Assembly: GCA_963835685.1 (NCBI GenBank)
Contig: CAWIGI010000019.1
Coordinates: 66,556-130,555, forward strand
From: DATAGF01 sp963835685
Lineage (GTDB): Bacteria; Actinomycetota; Thermoleophilia; Miltoncostaeales; Miltoncostaeaceae
Direction: 5' to 3'
DNA: 64,000 nt
Part shown: one piece after another, positions 1-8,262 of the stretch
Layout of the letters: the number at the start of each line of letters is the position of its first letter
Numbering within the stretch: position 1 is the stretch's first letter
Program-made: the position numbers and the translations under genes
Notes under the pieces: generated by a model
The model's input: only the letters and a program-made list of their open reading frames with translations
Told to the model about the DNA's origin: nothing
The model's database searches: none

Positions 1-204
1 GATCGCGACGCCCGCGATGATCGTGTACTGGCGGGTGAGGTACGCCTGGGCCCCCTCCTGCACGGCCGCGGCGATGCCCCGCATGCGCTCGTCGCCCGCG
101 GGCTGGCGCAGCAGGTAGAGCGTGAGGCCGAAGCCGTACGCCACGGCCAGGAGGCCGAGCACCACGGCCAGCCAGGTTGTGTTGTCCGACAGGAAGTCGG
201 CCAA
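1..204 (-). CDS. hppA: Membrane-bound proton-translocating pyrophosphatase, N-terminal part (cut by window edge)
   Basis: The first 68 codons of a minus-strand gene run off the left edge. The product has one transmembrane segment at about residues 8-30, then a cytoplasmic stretch containing IAAAVQEGAQAYLTRQY, which matches the conserved 'IQEGAxAYLxRQY' block after helix 1 of H+/Na+-pumping pyrophosphatases. These integral membrane pumps couple PPi hydrolysis to ion export. The TTG start at 204 was chosen because a G-rich Shine-Dalgarno-like tract (GGGGGG) lies just upstream and the reading begins where family proteins begin. The catalytic domains lie outside the window, so ion and K+ specificity cannot be judged. 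Confidence 0.85.
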   Translation of the reverse strand, partial: MADFLSDNTTWLAVVLGLLAVAYGFGLTLYLLRQPAGDERMRGIAAAVQEGAQAYLTRQYTIIAGVAI

Positions 205-379
205 GTGCGCCCCCCGAGATCGGGTTCACTGCGAGCGTGGTGCTCTGCCCGACCGGGAGAGCTTGCTCAACCGCCTTGCCCACGGCATCCCGGCGGGACG
301 CCGATCCGGCGGCGATTTCTACCACACGGGACAGGACGTCGCGGGCGGGGACCGACCTCGCGCCGCCCTCCGAGCGGCG

Positions 380-811
380 TCAGCGCCTGGTGCCCGGAGG
401 GACCCAGAGCCGGCTGGCGGGATCGTCCGGAGGCGGGCCCTCCGGGCCCGGGGGCTGCGTGCCGCCCTCGTCCGGCGGGCCCTCGGACGGCTGCTCGACC
501 GCGCGGGCGTAGGCCATCTGGAGCGCGGCGAGCGGCTCCCGGAACGGCCGCACCTGCGCGGCCCCGAGCTCGCGCTCGGCGACCTCGAGCAGCGCGCGCA
601 GCGTCTCGATCGCCTGGCGCGCCTGCGTCAGATCGCGGGCCTCGTCGCCGCCGGGGCCCAGGCCCAGGCGGATGCCCGCCATGTCCGTGAAGGTCGCCAT
701 CGTCTGCAGCAGCAGGTCGCGCACCGACGTGCGCGCCAGCTGCTCGGCGAGGAGCGCCGCGAGCTCCTCGGGGGTGACCTCGGCTCCCGCGCCCGGGTCC
801 TCGGCGCTCAT
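380..811 (-). CDS. DUF1844-like small protein
   Basis: A 143-residue protein. Residues 12-45 (VTPEELAALLAEQL..., LLLQTMATFTDMAGIRLGL) and 55-95 (DLTQARQAIETLRALLEVAE) have the two-helix layout of DUF1844 proteins, which carry a 'LDxAKQxIDxLxxL' motif. The tail is rich in Pro and Gly. The ATG overlaps the stop of the upstream glutamate-cysteine ligase in an ATGA arrangement, so the two are probably translationally coupled. The function of DUF1844 is unknown. The assignment rests on motif resemblance only. Confidence 0.6.
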   Translation of the reverse strand: MSAEDPGAGAEVTPEELAALLAEQLARTSVRDLLLQTMATFTDMAGIRLGLGPGGDEARDLTQARQAIETLRALLEVAERELGAAQVRPFREPLAALQMAYARAVEQPSEGPPDEGGTQPPGPEGPPPDDPASRLWVPPGTRR

Positions 812-2011
812 GCCGCCCCGGCCGCCGCCGCCATCTCCAGCACCTCCTCGGCCGAGCGGCGGGTGCGCTCGACGACCTCGGCGTGCGCCGCGCGGACGTC
901 GCCGAGCTCGGCGAGGCGCGCGACCTGGCGCATCGCGCCGTTGCCGCGCGACAGCATCGCCGGGACCCCCGCGAGGAAGGGCCCCAGCCCGAGCGCGTCG
1001 TGCACGGGCGCCGACCACTCCAGCAACGCCTCGATCGCCGCCGCCGCGCTGCGCTCGGCGCGGCGGTCGAGGTCGATCAGCCGCCCCTCGAGCCCGTACC
1101 GCTCCGCCCGCCAGAGGTTCTCCTCGATGGCCGCGCGCGCGTGGGCCGGCAGGGGCCGGCCGGCGTCGTAGTCGGCGCAGAAGGCGGCGATGCACGCCAG
1201 CATCAGGGCGGCGAGGGCGAGCGCCTCGCCCATCTCGGTCTGGCCGTCGCAGATCCGCACCTCGACCGTGCCGAAGGTGTGGTGGGGGCGCACGCTCCAC
1301 CAGATCTGGGTGCTCTCGACGATGGACCGGGTGCGCTCCAGCAGGTCAACGAACACCGCGTAGTCGTCGAATGACGTGTACGCGTCGGGCACCCCGCAGC
1401 GCGGGAAGCTCCTCGTGAAGATCTGCACCCGGGTGGAGTGCAGGCGGGTCGTGCGCCCCTCGAACACGGCGCTGTTGGCCGAGAGGGCCAGGAGCTCGGG
1501 GAGCACGCTGCGCATCGCCGTCGAGACGGCGATGGCCCGGTCCGCCCCGCGCACGCCCGAGTGGAGGTGGAGCGACCAGGTGTTGTTGGTCCAGGCGACG
1601 TAGCCGAGCTCCTCGTCGAGCCGGCGGTAGTGCGGGGTGTCGATGATCCGCTGCTGGGTCCAGGGGCTGAACGGGTGCACGCCGGAGATCCCCAGGACCA
1701 GGCCCAGGCGGTCGGCGAGCGCGAGGGTCGCGAGCCGCCCCTCCACCAGCTCGCGGGCGGCGTCGGCGAACGTGACGTGGCGGCGCGTGCGGTACTCGAT
1801 CTCCGAGGCGATGAGCTCCCCCGCGAGGCGGTCGCGCAGGGGCTCGTCGGCCGCCGCCATCATGTCCTCGTAGCGGCTCGTGAGCTCCAGCGTCGCCGGG
1901 TCGAGGATCTGGTACTCCTCCTCGATGCCCACGGTGAAGTCGGTCGAACTCCTCGAAGCGCTCGTGGACGCCGTCGAGGATGCCGCCGGGTGGGACGGTG
2001 CCGTCAGCCAT
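808..2011 (-). CDS. Glutamate-cysteine ligase family 2 (YbdK-type carboxylate-amine ligase), one-base frameshift near the start
   Basis: GCS2-family enzyme, expected to join an amino acid to a carboxylate using ATP (gamma-glutamylcysteine-like chemistry; the true substrate in this family is often unknown). Visible family blocks are FTVGIEEEYQILDPATL near the N-terminus, TNNTWSLHLHSGVRG and VEVRICDGQTEMGEALALAA. The ATG at 2011 opens a frame reading MADGTVPPGGILDGVHERFEE, but the catalytic frame is shifted by one base at 1943-1949, where GTCGAAC stands in for an expected GTCGAC. Removing one base gives ...RFEESTDFTVGIEEE..., 400 residues, normal for the family. I infer sequence error rather than a pseudogene. 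Confidence 0.85.
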
Positions 2012-2067
2012 CCGGCGGCGAGTGTAGCAACGGCCCTCCGGCCTCCCGCGGCTGCTTGACTGGGGCC

Positions 2068-2604
2068 GTGGATCCCGGCGCGACACCGGTTCTCCGCGGC
2101 GAGCGCGTGGTCCTGCGGCCGGTCGCCGAGGCCGACCTCCCGGTGCTCGCCGCGATCCTCCGGGAGCCCGAGGTCGCGCGCTGGTGGGGCGACCTCCCGG
2201 AGGCCCGGGTGCGAGAGGAGCTTGGCAACGAGCCAGGGTGGGCGATCGAGGTCAACGGCGCCGTCGCCGGGTGGCTCAGCGTCAGCGAGGAGACGGACCC
2301 GGACTACCGGCACGCCGCCTTCGACATCTTCCTGACCTCGGCGGTCCAGGGGCGCGGCCTGGGACGCGAGGCGCTGGGCCTCGCGGTGCGACACCTCGCC
2401 GCGCGCGGCCACCACCGCTTCACGATCGACCCGGCCGTGGCCAACGAGCGGGCGATCCGCTCCTACGCGGCGGTCGGCTTCCGCCCCGTCGGGGTGATGC
2501 GCTCGTACGAGCGCGGGCGCGACGGCGCCTGGCACGACAACCTGCTCATGGACCTGCTGGCTGAGGATCTGGGGCCGGGGCCCGATCGACCAGCACCGCC
2601 GTGA
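2068..2604 (+). CDS. GNAT family N-acetyltransferase
   Basis: A 178-residue GNAT protein that transfers an acetyl group from acetyl-CoA to an amine. It has the AAC(6')-like layout: an N-terminal GERVVLRPVAEADLPVL strand-helix, EPEVARWWGD, the acetyl-CoA loop VQGRGLGREAL and the C-terminal NERAIRSYAAVGFRPVGVMR. The GTG start at 2068 gives the usual short lead-in before 'LRGERVVLRP'. The 3' end overlaps the convergent ClC gene by 59 bases. Resemblance to aminoglycoside 6'-acetyltransferases does not prove drug acetylation; many members have unknown substrates. Confidence 0.85.
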   Translation: MDPGATPVLRGERVVLRPVAEADLPVLAAILREPEVARWWGDLPEARVREELGNEPGWAIEVNGAVAGWLSVSEETDPDYRHAAFDIFLTSAVQGRGLGREALGLAVRHLAARGHHRFTIDPAVANERAIRSYAAVGFRPVGVMRSYERGRDGAWHDNLLMDLLAEDLGPGPDRPAPP

Positions 2605-3796
2605 GGTAGGCGACGACGACGCCCACGATGATCACCGGCGTCGCGCCCGCGCCGGCCGAGAGCGTGAGGACGACCGCGAGCAGGACCGCCGTCAGCGGGA
2701 GCCTCAACGTCGCCGCCATGGCGGCCCCGATGCCCACGGCCACCGCGGGCGTCAGGTCCAGGTCCGGGAGGTGAGAGGCGAGGACGCCGGCCGCGCCTCC
2801 CAGGAGCAGCGCGGGGAACACCGGGCCCCCCCGGAACGACGCGAGCGAGATCGAGTACGCGAGTCCCTTGAAGCCGATCAAGGCGACGAGGGCGCCGACC
2901 GACCACGTCCCGGCGTCGGAGACGAGGACGGGAAGGCTCTCCTGGCCCGAGAAGAGGACCTCGTCAACGCCGCGGTCGGTCGCCTCCGAGAAGGCGATGG
3001 CGAGGCCCGCCACCGCCAGCCCCGCCGCCGTGGTGAGCAGGTACGGGCGTGCCGCCACGACCGGGTGCAGTCGCCTGGCGAGCGCGAAGGTCGCGAGCGC
3101 TCCGAGCGCGACGGCCGCCGCCAGCGGGATCGTCCAGAGGAAGTCGGCCAGGCTGGGTCGCGCGAAGTCGGGGAGCTCGAGCGGGTCGATCGAGTAGGCG
3201 CTCGTGTCCAGCCCGCTCCAGGACCCCAACCCGATGTAGACGAGCGACCCCACGCCCGCCGCCAACAGCCCCGGCAGGAGGAGCAGGGGCGCACGGCCGC
3301 GGCCGAGGCCGGCGATCTCGAGCATCAGCACGGCGGCGATCAGGGGCGAGCCGAAGATCAGCGAGATCGCGGCGAAGCTTCCGGCTGCGGCGACGATCGT
3401 CATCGCATCAGGCGGGACGTCCCGCCGCGTAGACCCCGCGAGCCAGACCGCGAGGCCGCCGCCGAGCGCGATGAGGGGCGCCTCCGGCCCCAGGACCGCC
3501 CCGAGGCCCAGCGACGCCAGCGCGGCGAGGACGACCCCGGGCAGCTCGATCGGCCGGATTGCGCTGGGGTCGAGGCCGTGCGCGGGCACGTGCCCTCCGT
3601 TGCCCGGCAGTCGCCTGATCGCGGCCGCCGTGATCAGGCCGGCCACGGCGAGCACCGGCAACGGCCACCACGTCGGCGTCCCGTCGAACCCGAGCGCGTC
3701 CGGGAGATCGTCGAAGACCGCGTCCTGGAGCTCGTGGACGACCACGAGGAAGCCCCAGCCCACGAGCGACACGAGGGCGCCGATCACGGCCGCCAC
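2546..3796 (-). CDS. ClC family chloride channel or H+/Cl- antiporter
   Basis: Multi-pass membrane protein of 416 residues from the first ordinary start (GTG, 3796). It shows ClC features: a long alternation of hydrophobic helices, GAVLGPEAPLIALGGGLAVWL (related to the selectivity-filter segment 'GxxxGPEGP'), and FRGGPVFPALLLGGAAGVL near the C-terminus (second ion-binding loop 'GxFxP'-like, here GGPVFP). Family-like sequence (RSRAFLGLL) continues in frame upstream to about 3852 without a stop or a good start, so the real start may be a CTG there or lie behind an error. No CBS domains are present. Confidence 0.82.
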   Translation of the reverse strand: MAAVIGALVSLVGWGFLVVVHELQDAVFDDLPDALGFDGTPTWWPLPVLAVAGLITAAAIRRLPGNGGHVPAHGLDPSAIRPIELPGVVLAALASLGLGAVLGPEAPLIALGGGLAVWLAGSTRRDVPPDAMTIVAAAGSFAAISLIFGSPLIAAVLMLEIAGLGRGRAPLLLLPGLLAAGVGSLVYIGLGSWSGLDTSAYSIDPLELPDFARPSLADFLWTIPLAAAVALGALATFALARRLHPVVAARPYLLTTAAGLAVAGLAIAFSEATDRGVDEVLFSGQESLPVLVSDAGTWSVGALVALIGFKGLAYSISLASFRGGPVFPALLLGGAAGVLASHLPDLDLTPAVAVGIGAAMAATLRLPLTAVLLAVVLTLSAGAGATPVIIVGVVVAYLTAVLVDRAPAPDPQPAGP

Positions 3797-3903
3797 GAGG
3801 AGCAGGCCCAGGAAGGCGCGGCTCCTGAGCGCCGCTCGGGGGTCGGTGCTCAGGTCAGGTAGAAGTAAGCCCGGACAGACGGTCCGGGCGTCGGATCTTC
3901 TCT

Positions 3904-3913
3904 TGTGATCACA
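3904..3913. promoter_or_regulatory. Perfect palindrome TGTGATCACA upstream of the ClC gene
   Basis: A 10-base perfect palindrome in the roughly 190-base gap between the ClC gene and the redoxin gene, on the 5' side of ClC. It could be a regulator site. No -10/-35 elements were convincing around it and the regulator is unknown. Confidence 0.25.
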
Positions 3914-4040
3914 GGTTTGGCCCTGAGCAGCTCAGCCGAGCCGGGGTCAGCACTCGACGGCCCTCTCCCAGGCATTCTCGTCGAGCGGGGAGACGCTGCG
4001 GTCACACCGGAGACGGTAAGGAAGCGTCTGCCGAAGTGCT

Positions 4041-5051
4041 TTAGCCGAAGGTAAAGACGTAGGCCTCCACGCCGGGAGCGCGAAAGTCGATCTCGAGCGT
4101 GCGGTCAGCGATCCTGCCCCGCTGGCGGACGAGTTGATAGAGCCGTGGTTGGATCACCGTTCCGTGGCCATGGTCGTCGATGTCGAGCCCACGCGCGTCA
4201 CCCGGAGGCTCTCCGTCAACGAGCACGCGGAACGGTACGGACGTCCCTCGCGCACGCGGTCCCATGACGAGATGGACGTCGCGGGCGTGGAATCGGAACG
4301 CGATCCGCCCATCGGCTCGGTTCAGCACGCTCGCCCGCCCCTCGGTGGTCCAGTCGCCGGCCAGCCCCCACTGGTTGAGCTGCAGCGAATCCGGGGCGAC
4401 GTAGGTGTGCGGCTCGTCGAAGGCCGCACCACCCGGCGACGCGAAGTTCCGCCCTTGCTCATAGCCGAGGTACGTCTCGGGCGAGGCCAGGTTCGTCCAG
4501 TCGGCTTGCGCCTCGAAGCCGTCGGGCTCGACGGAGACGAGGTCGTCACCGATGCCCTCGGCACCGGCCTCGCGCAGCAACATCTGAATCGCCCACTCGC
4601 ACTCGTCGTAGGCGCCCTCGCCGAAGTGGTGCTGCCGGATTCGTCCTTCTGCGTCGGCGATGTACACGGCGGGCCAGTACCGGTTGCCGAACGCCCGCCA
4701 GACGCCGTAGTCGCTGTCGAGCGCGATCGGGAACTCGACGCGCAGCGCCTTGGCGGCCTCGCGGAGGTTCTCGACGTCGCCCTCGAACGGGAACTCGGGC
4801 GTGTGCACGCCGACGACGACCAATCCCCGGTCGCGGTACTTCTCCGCCCACGCGCGGACATAGGCGAGCGTGCGCAGCCAGTTGATGCAGGTGTACGTCC
4901 AGAAGTCAACGAGGACGACCTTGCCGCGCAGGTCCGCCGCGATGAGCGGCGGCGAGTTGAGCCACCCGGTCGCGCCGTCGAAACCGGGCAGGCGGCCTTC
5001 GGAGGGCAAGGGAGTGGCCCCGGGATGACGACGGGCGCCGAACCACCTCAC
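4041..5051 (-). CDS. Redoxin/DipZ-C-like thioredoxin-fold protein with a single active-site cysteine
   Basis: A 336-residue protein. Residues 40-170 form a thioredoxin fold (GKVVLVDFWTYTCINWLRTL, then VVGVHTPEFPFEGD and YGVWRAFGNRYWPAVYIADA), as in the redoxin part of DipZ proteins. Residues 200-336 match the accompanying C-terminal beta domain (ETYLGYEQGRNFASP, NQWGLAGDWT). The usual CxxC is CINW here, leaving one redox cysteine. No signal peptide is visible. The Val-Asp of 'VLVDFW' is encoded GTT GAC, one of the anomalous GTCGAC positions. A role as thiol oxidoreductase or sensor is inferred from fold only. Confidence 0.75.
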   Translation of the reverse strand: MRWFGARRHPGATPLPSEGRLPGFDGATGWLNSPPLIAADLRGKVVLVDFWTYTCINWLRTLAYVRAWAEKYRDRGLVVVGVHTPEFPFEGDVENLREAAKALRVEFPIALDSDYGVWRAFGNRYWPAVYIADAEGRIRQHHFGEGAYDECEWAIQMLLREAGAEGIGDDLVSVEPDGFEAQADWTNLASPETYLGYEQGRNFASPGGAAFDEPHTYVAPDSLQLNQWGLAGDWTTEGRASVLNRADGRIAFRFHARDVHLVMGPRARGTSVPFRVLVDGEPPGDARGLDIDDHGHGTVIQPRLYQLVRQRGRIADRTLEIDFRAPGVEAYVFTFG

Positions 5052-5133
5052 GTCGCACCGCCGGTGAACGCGTCCGGCGCCTCCTGCGGCGGCTGCGCGG
5101 CGCCCGCATGCGCGCGCCGCCCCACGCGCCTGA

Positions 5134-6319
5134 TCAACGCAGCGACCTGAAGGCAGCCCGCACCTCGGTGGAGAAGAGCTCCGGCTCCTCCCAGGCGGCG
5201 AAGTGGCCGCCCCTGTTAACCTCGCTGAAGTACGTGAGGTTGGGGTACGCCACCTCGACCCAGCTGCGCGGGGCCGCCCAGAGCTCGCCGGGGAAGGTGG
5301 TGAAGCCGACCGGGAGCGAGAGCTCCGGAGGAGCCTGGCCGGCCGCGAGCGCTCGGAATCGTGCGCCCTCCCAGTACGACCGGGCCGCCGAGGCCCCGGT
5401 GCCCGTCAGCCAGTACAGCGTGATGTCGTCGACGATGGTGTCCCGGGTGAGATTGCCCACCGGCTCGCCGTCGACGAACGCGCGGGACATCTTGTAGTAG
5501 CTGTCCGTGTCGTGGTCGAGCATCCAGGCCGCCAGGCCAACGGGCGAGTCCAGCAGTGAGTAGCCGATCGTCTGCGGCCGCGTGGCCATCTCCAGGAAGT
5601 AGCCGAAGCCGCTCTGCTGGAACGTGGCGAGCGCGTCGAGCGCCGCGCGTTCCTGCTCGGATTCGGCTGGCAGCTGGTCGGCGATGCCCAGTGCCGGCAC
5701 GAACAGGTTCATGTGGATGCCGACCAGCCCCTCGGGCGCCTGGCGGCCCATCGCGTCGGTCACCTCGGCGCCCACGTCGCCGCCCTGGGCGACGTAGCGG
5801 GCGTAGCCGAGGCGCTGCATGAGCTCCGCCCAGGCGCCCCCGACGCGGCCGGAGTCCCAGCCGAGCTCGGTCGGCTCGCCGGAGAAGCCGTAGCCGGGCA
5901 GGGACGGCAGCACGAGGTGGAACGCGTCCTCGGCGCCGCCGCCGTGCGCGGTCGGGTCGGTGAGCGGGCCGACGGTCTCGAGCAGCTCGGTGACCGAGCC
6001 GGGCCAGCCGTGGGTCATTATCAGCGGCAACGCGTTCTCGTGCCGCGACGTGACGTGGATGAAGTGGATCTCGACTCCGTCGATCTCGGTGGTGAACTGC
6101 GGCAGCGCGTTCAGTCTCGCCTCGCACTTGCGCCAGTCGTAGTCGGTCGTCCAGTAACGGGCGAGCTCCTGCAGCGTCGCCAGCTGCACGCCCTGCGATC
6201 GGTCCGGGACGAGCTCCCTGCTGGGCCAGCGCGTCGCCGCGATCCGTCGAACGGAGTTCGTCGAGCGCCTCGCCGGCAATATCAACCTTGAAGGGGCGGA
6301 TCTCTTTGGTGCTACTCAT
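5134..6319 (-). CDS. Epoxide hydrolase, alpha/beta-hydrolase with EHN domain; one-base frameshift near the N-terminus
   Basis: Hydrolyses epoxides to diols. The oxyanion-hole motif HGWPGSV, nucleophile region GGDVGAEV (normally GGDWG) and C-terminal catalytic-His segment GGHFAAWEEPELF are all present. The N-terminus begins MSSTKEIRPFKVDIAGEAL at 6319 in one frame; the rest (RIAATRWPSREL...) is in another. The break sits on GTCGAAC at 6246-6252, where GTCGAC would restore ELRRRIAATRW and a 394-residue protein of normal length. A conserved Val-Asp before RGGHFAAW reads Val-Asn because of GTTAAC at 5215-5220. A broken second copy lies directly upstream. Confidence 0.85.
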
Positions 6320-6342
6320 GCCGACCTCCCAGGTAACGTCTG

Positions 6343-6600
6343 CCGATCGACGGAGTGACCTAAAGGCGTCTCGCACCTCGGTCGTGAACAGCTCAGGCTC
6401 TTGTCAGGCGGCGAAGTGGTTGCCCTTCTCGACCTCGTTGAAGTAGATGAGGTTGGGGTTGGCTCGCTCGGCCCAGCTCCGCGGGCTTGATAGAGCTCGC
6501 GGGGAAAGATATTCACGGCAGCCGGCACGGTGACGCCCTTGACGTCGAAGAAACCGACCTTGTTCTCCCACGACAGATAGGCGCCATTCCGTGGGGGCGG
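6343..6600 (-). pseudogene. C-terminal remnant of a second epoxide hydrolase
   Basis: About 85 codons resemble the C-terminal end of an EHN-type epoxide hydrolase: SWENKVGFFDVKGVTVP, AAVNIFPRELYQ, then in a shifted frame PRSWAERANPNLIYFNEVEK and GNHFAA. An in-frame TGA replaces the usual Trp, followed by QEPELFTTEVRDAFRSL. It lies just upstream of the intact-length gene in the same orientation, so it is a decayed tandem copy. The N-terminal two thirds is absent. Confidence 0.7.
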
Positions 6601-7024
6601 CGTTCGACCGACCTTCGCTCTGGTTCGGGGACCTCGCCGACACTACCCCGCCTCTCGGGCCGCGACTACCCGGAGCCGCCGTTAACCGGAGCCGGGACTG
6701 CCCGACGTCAGATCCACAATCCGCACCGTACGATCGAGCTGATCCTGGATCGCATCCGACGCGGCGGGTAGCCGCCTTCGGCGCGTCACAGACCCGGCCG
6801 GAGGCGCGGACCGACGTCGGGCTCCCGCCACGGGTAGGGCGCGCCGTCGCGGCCGCGCGCCCAGAGCACGATGTGGCCCACTGCCGCCCGCCGCGCGCGG
6901 GCAAGGCGAGGAGAAGCGCGCGACGCTCGGGCGCGTTCGGCCGCGACTCCACCGCCACCGTTGTGGATAATGCGCGCAGCGGGGCTGGGTCGCCGGCCGG
7001 AGGCCGACGAAACGGAGGTGGGAG
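6601..7024. other. Gene-free stretch
   Basis: Open frames here are short and overlap in all directions with no family resemblance. It contains one GTTAAC (about 6684), rare at this GC level, and a G-rich ribosome-binding stretch (GGAGGTGGGAG) for the DUF2007-like gene at its right end. I see no RNA gene or strong hairpin. Confidence 0.5.
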
Positions 7025-7273
7025 TTGAGCGTCGAGGACGACACCGAGCGGGTGCGACGAGACGAGTTGGTTGTCGCCGGAGTAGCAACGACCGAGCCGG
7101 AGGCGGCGGTGGCCTGCGGTCTGCTCCGCACCGCGGGGATCTGGTGCACGAGTCGCGTGACGAACTTTGGTGCCGGGGCGTCCGACGGCCTGTCCGTCGG
7201 TGGACCGCACGAGATCCTCGTCCGTCGTGAGGACCTCGAGCCGGCTCGCCAGGCTCTGCGGGCAGGGGGCTGA
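7025..7273 (+). CDS. DUF2007-like small protein (putative signal-transducing protein family)
   Basis: An 82-residue protein with a ferredoxin-like small-domain pattern. RRDELVVAGVATTEPEAAVA is followed by LLRTAGIWCTSR and the characteristic end HEILVRREDLEPARQAL seen in DUF2007 proteins. The TTG at 7025 follows a strong GGAGG-rich site. It stands alone between Rex and the epoxide hydrolase remnant. The biochemical role of the family is unknown. Confidence 0.7.
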   Translation: MSVEDDTERVRRDELVVAGVATTEPEAAVACGLLRTAGIWCTSRVTNFGAGASDGLSVGGPHEILVRREDLEPARQALRAGG

Positions 7274-7536
7274 CGCGCCCACTCGACCGCATGATCCCGC
7301 GGATCGAGCTCGAGCCCGAGCCGTCACCCGGCCGCTCGCTGTAGCCGGACCCGTGGGGCTGGGCCCCCCCCTGCTCCACGAGAGGCGCGAGAGCCGAGCC
7401 GCGGCCTGCGCACTCGGCGATTCCCACCCTGGGGATCGCTGGTTCCCGGGCGTCCCCGTAGGGCGCGTAGTACGCCTCGCCGAGGCTGACGCCCTCCGCC
7501 TCCTCCAGCGCGCCGAGGCTCGTGAAGCCGGTCCGG

Positions 7537-8160
7537 TTACGTCAGGTAGAAGTAGAGCGCGTAGAGCAGCTCGACAGCCGGGCTCGACGTGTGGACGGTG
7601 ACGTCGGAGGGGACGGTCAGCAGGGCGTCCGAGTAGTTGAAGATGATCTTCACGCCGGCCGCGACGAGGTCGTCGGCCACCGCCTGCGCGGCGTCGCCGG
7701 GGACGGCGAGCACGCCCACCATGACGCCGTCGTCCGTCACGACGGAGGTCAGCTCGTCGTAGTGGCGCACCTCCAGGTCGCCGAGGCGCATGCCCACGCG
7801 GTCCGGATCGACGTCGAAGATCGCGGAGATGCGGAAGCCGTGATCGGCGAACACCCCGGAGGTGGCGATCGCCTGGCCGAGGTTGCCGGCGCCGAAGAGC
7901 GCGATGTTGTGCTGCCCCGAGGTCCTCAGGATCTTGCGGATCTGCTCGATCAGCGAGTCGATGTCGTAGCCGACGCCCCGCTTGCCGAACTTGCCGAACC
8001 CGGACAGGTCACGCCGGATCTGGGTCGGGTTGACGTTCGTGTACTCCGAGATCGCCTGGGAGGAGATGCTGCTCTTGCCCATCTTCTTCGCCTGGGTCAG
8101 CACCTGCAGGTACCGCGAGAGCCGCGCGGCCACGCCCAGCGTCAGACGGTCTGTGGCCAT
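7537..8160 (-). CDS. rex: Redox-sensing transcriptional repressor Rex
   Basis: A 207-residue Rex, normal length. The N-terminal winged helix (LGVAARLSRYLQVL, ISSQAISEYTNVNPTQIRRD, LSGFGKFGKRGVGYDI) binds DNA. The C-terminal Rossmann domain has the NAD(H) loop NIALFGAGNLGQAI and ends in the domain-swapping helix region. Rex binds its operators when NADH is low relative to NAD+ and is released as NADH rises, controlling respiratory and fermentative genes. A near-consensus operator lies just upstream, so autoregulation is likely. Confidence 0.93.
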   Translation of the reverse strand: MATDRLTLGVAARLSRYLQVLTQAKKMGKSSISSQAISEYTNVNPTQIRRDLSGFGKFGKRGVGYDIDSLIEQIRKILRTSGQHNIALFGAGNLGQAIATSGVFADHGFRISAIFDVDPDRVGMRLGDLEVRHYDELTSVVTDDGVMVGVLAVPGDAAQAVADDLVAAGVKIIFNYSDALLTVPSDVTVHTSSPAVELLYALYFYLT

Positions 8161-8186
8161 CGCTCGCCGGCACCTCCCCGGGGACT

Positions 8187-8204
8187 TTGTGACATCTTGC
8201 GCAA
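8187..8204. promoter_or_regulatory. Probable Rex operator upstream of rex
   Basis: TTGTG, 8 bases, then CGCAA: one mismatch from the actinobacterial Rex box TTGTG-N8-CACAA. It overlaps a perfect palindrome CTTGCGCAAG (8196-8205) and ends 26 bases upstream of the rex start. Position and sequence support negative autoregulation; binding is inferred. Confidence 0.5.
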
Positions 8205-8262
8205 GTTACGGCCGCGGCGCGGGCGCCGCAAGTGCCGACAGGCACGAACTTTGCGCAGGCCT

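Noticed and set aside
3904..3913. TGTGATCACA as a CRP site
   Set aside because: CRP sites need a six-base spacer between TGTGA and TCACA; this palindrome has none, so it is reported only as an unassigned palindrome.
7986..8045. GTTGAC inside rex as another corrupted GTCGAC site
   Set aside because: On the coding strand it reads Val-Asn in VNPTQIRRD, the conserved form in Rex, so the sequence is natural.
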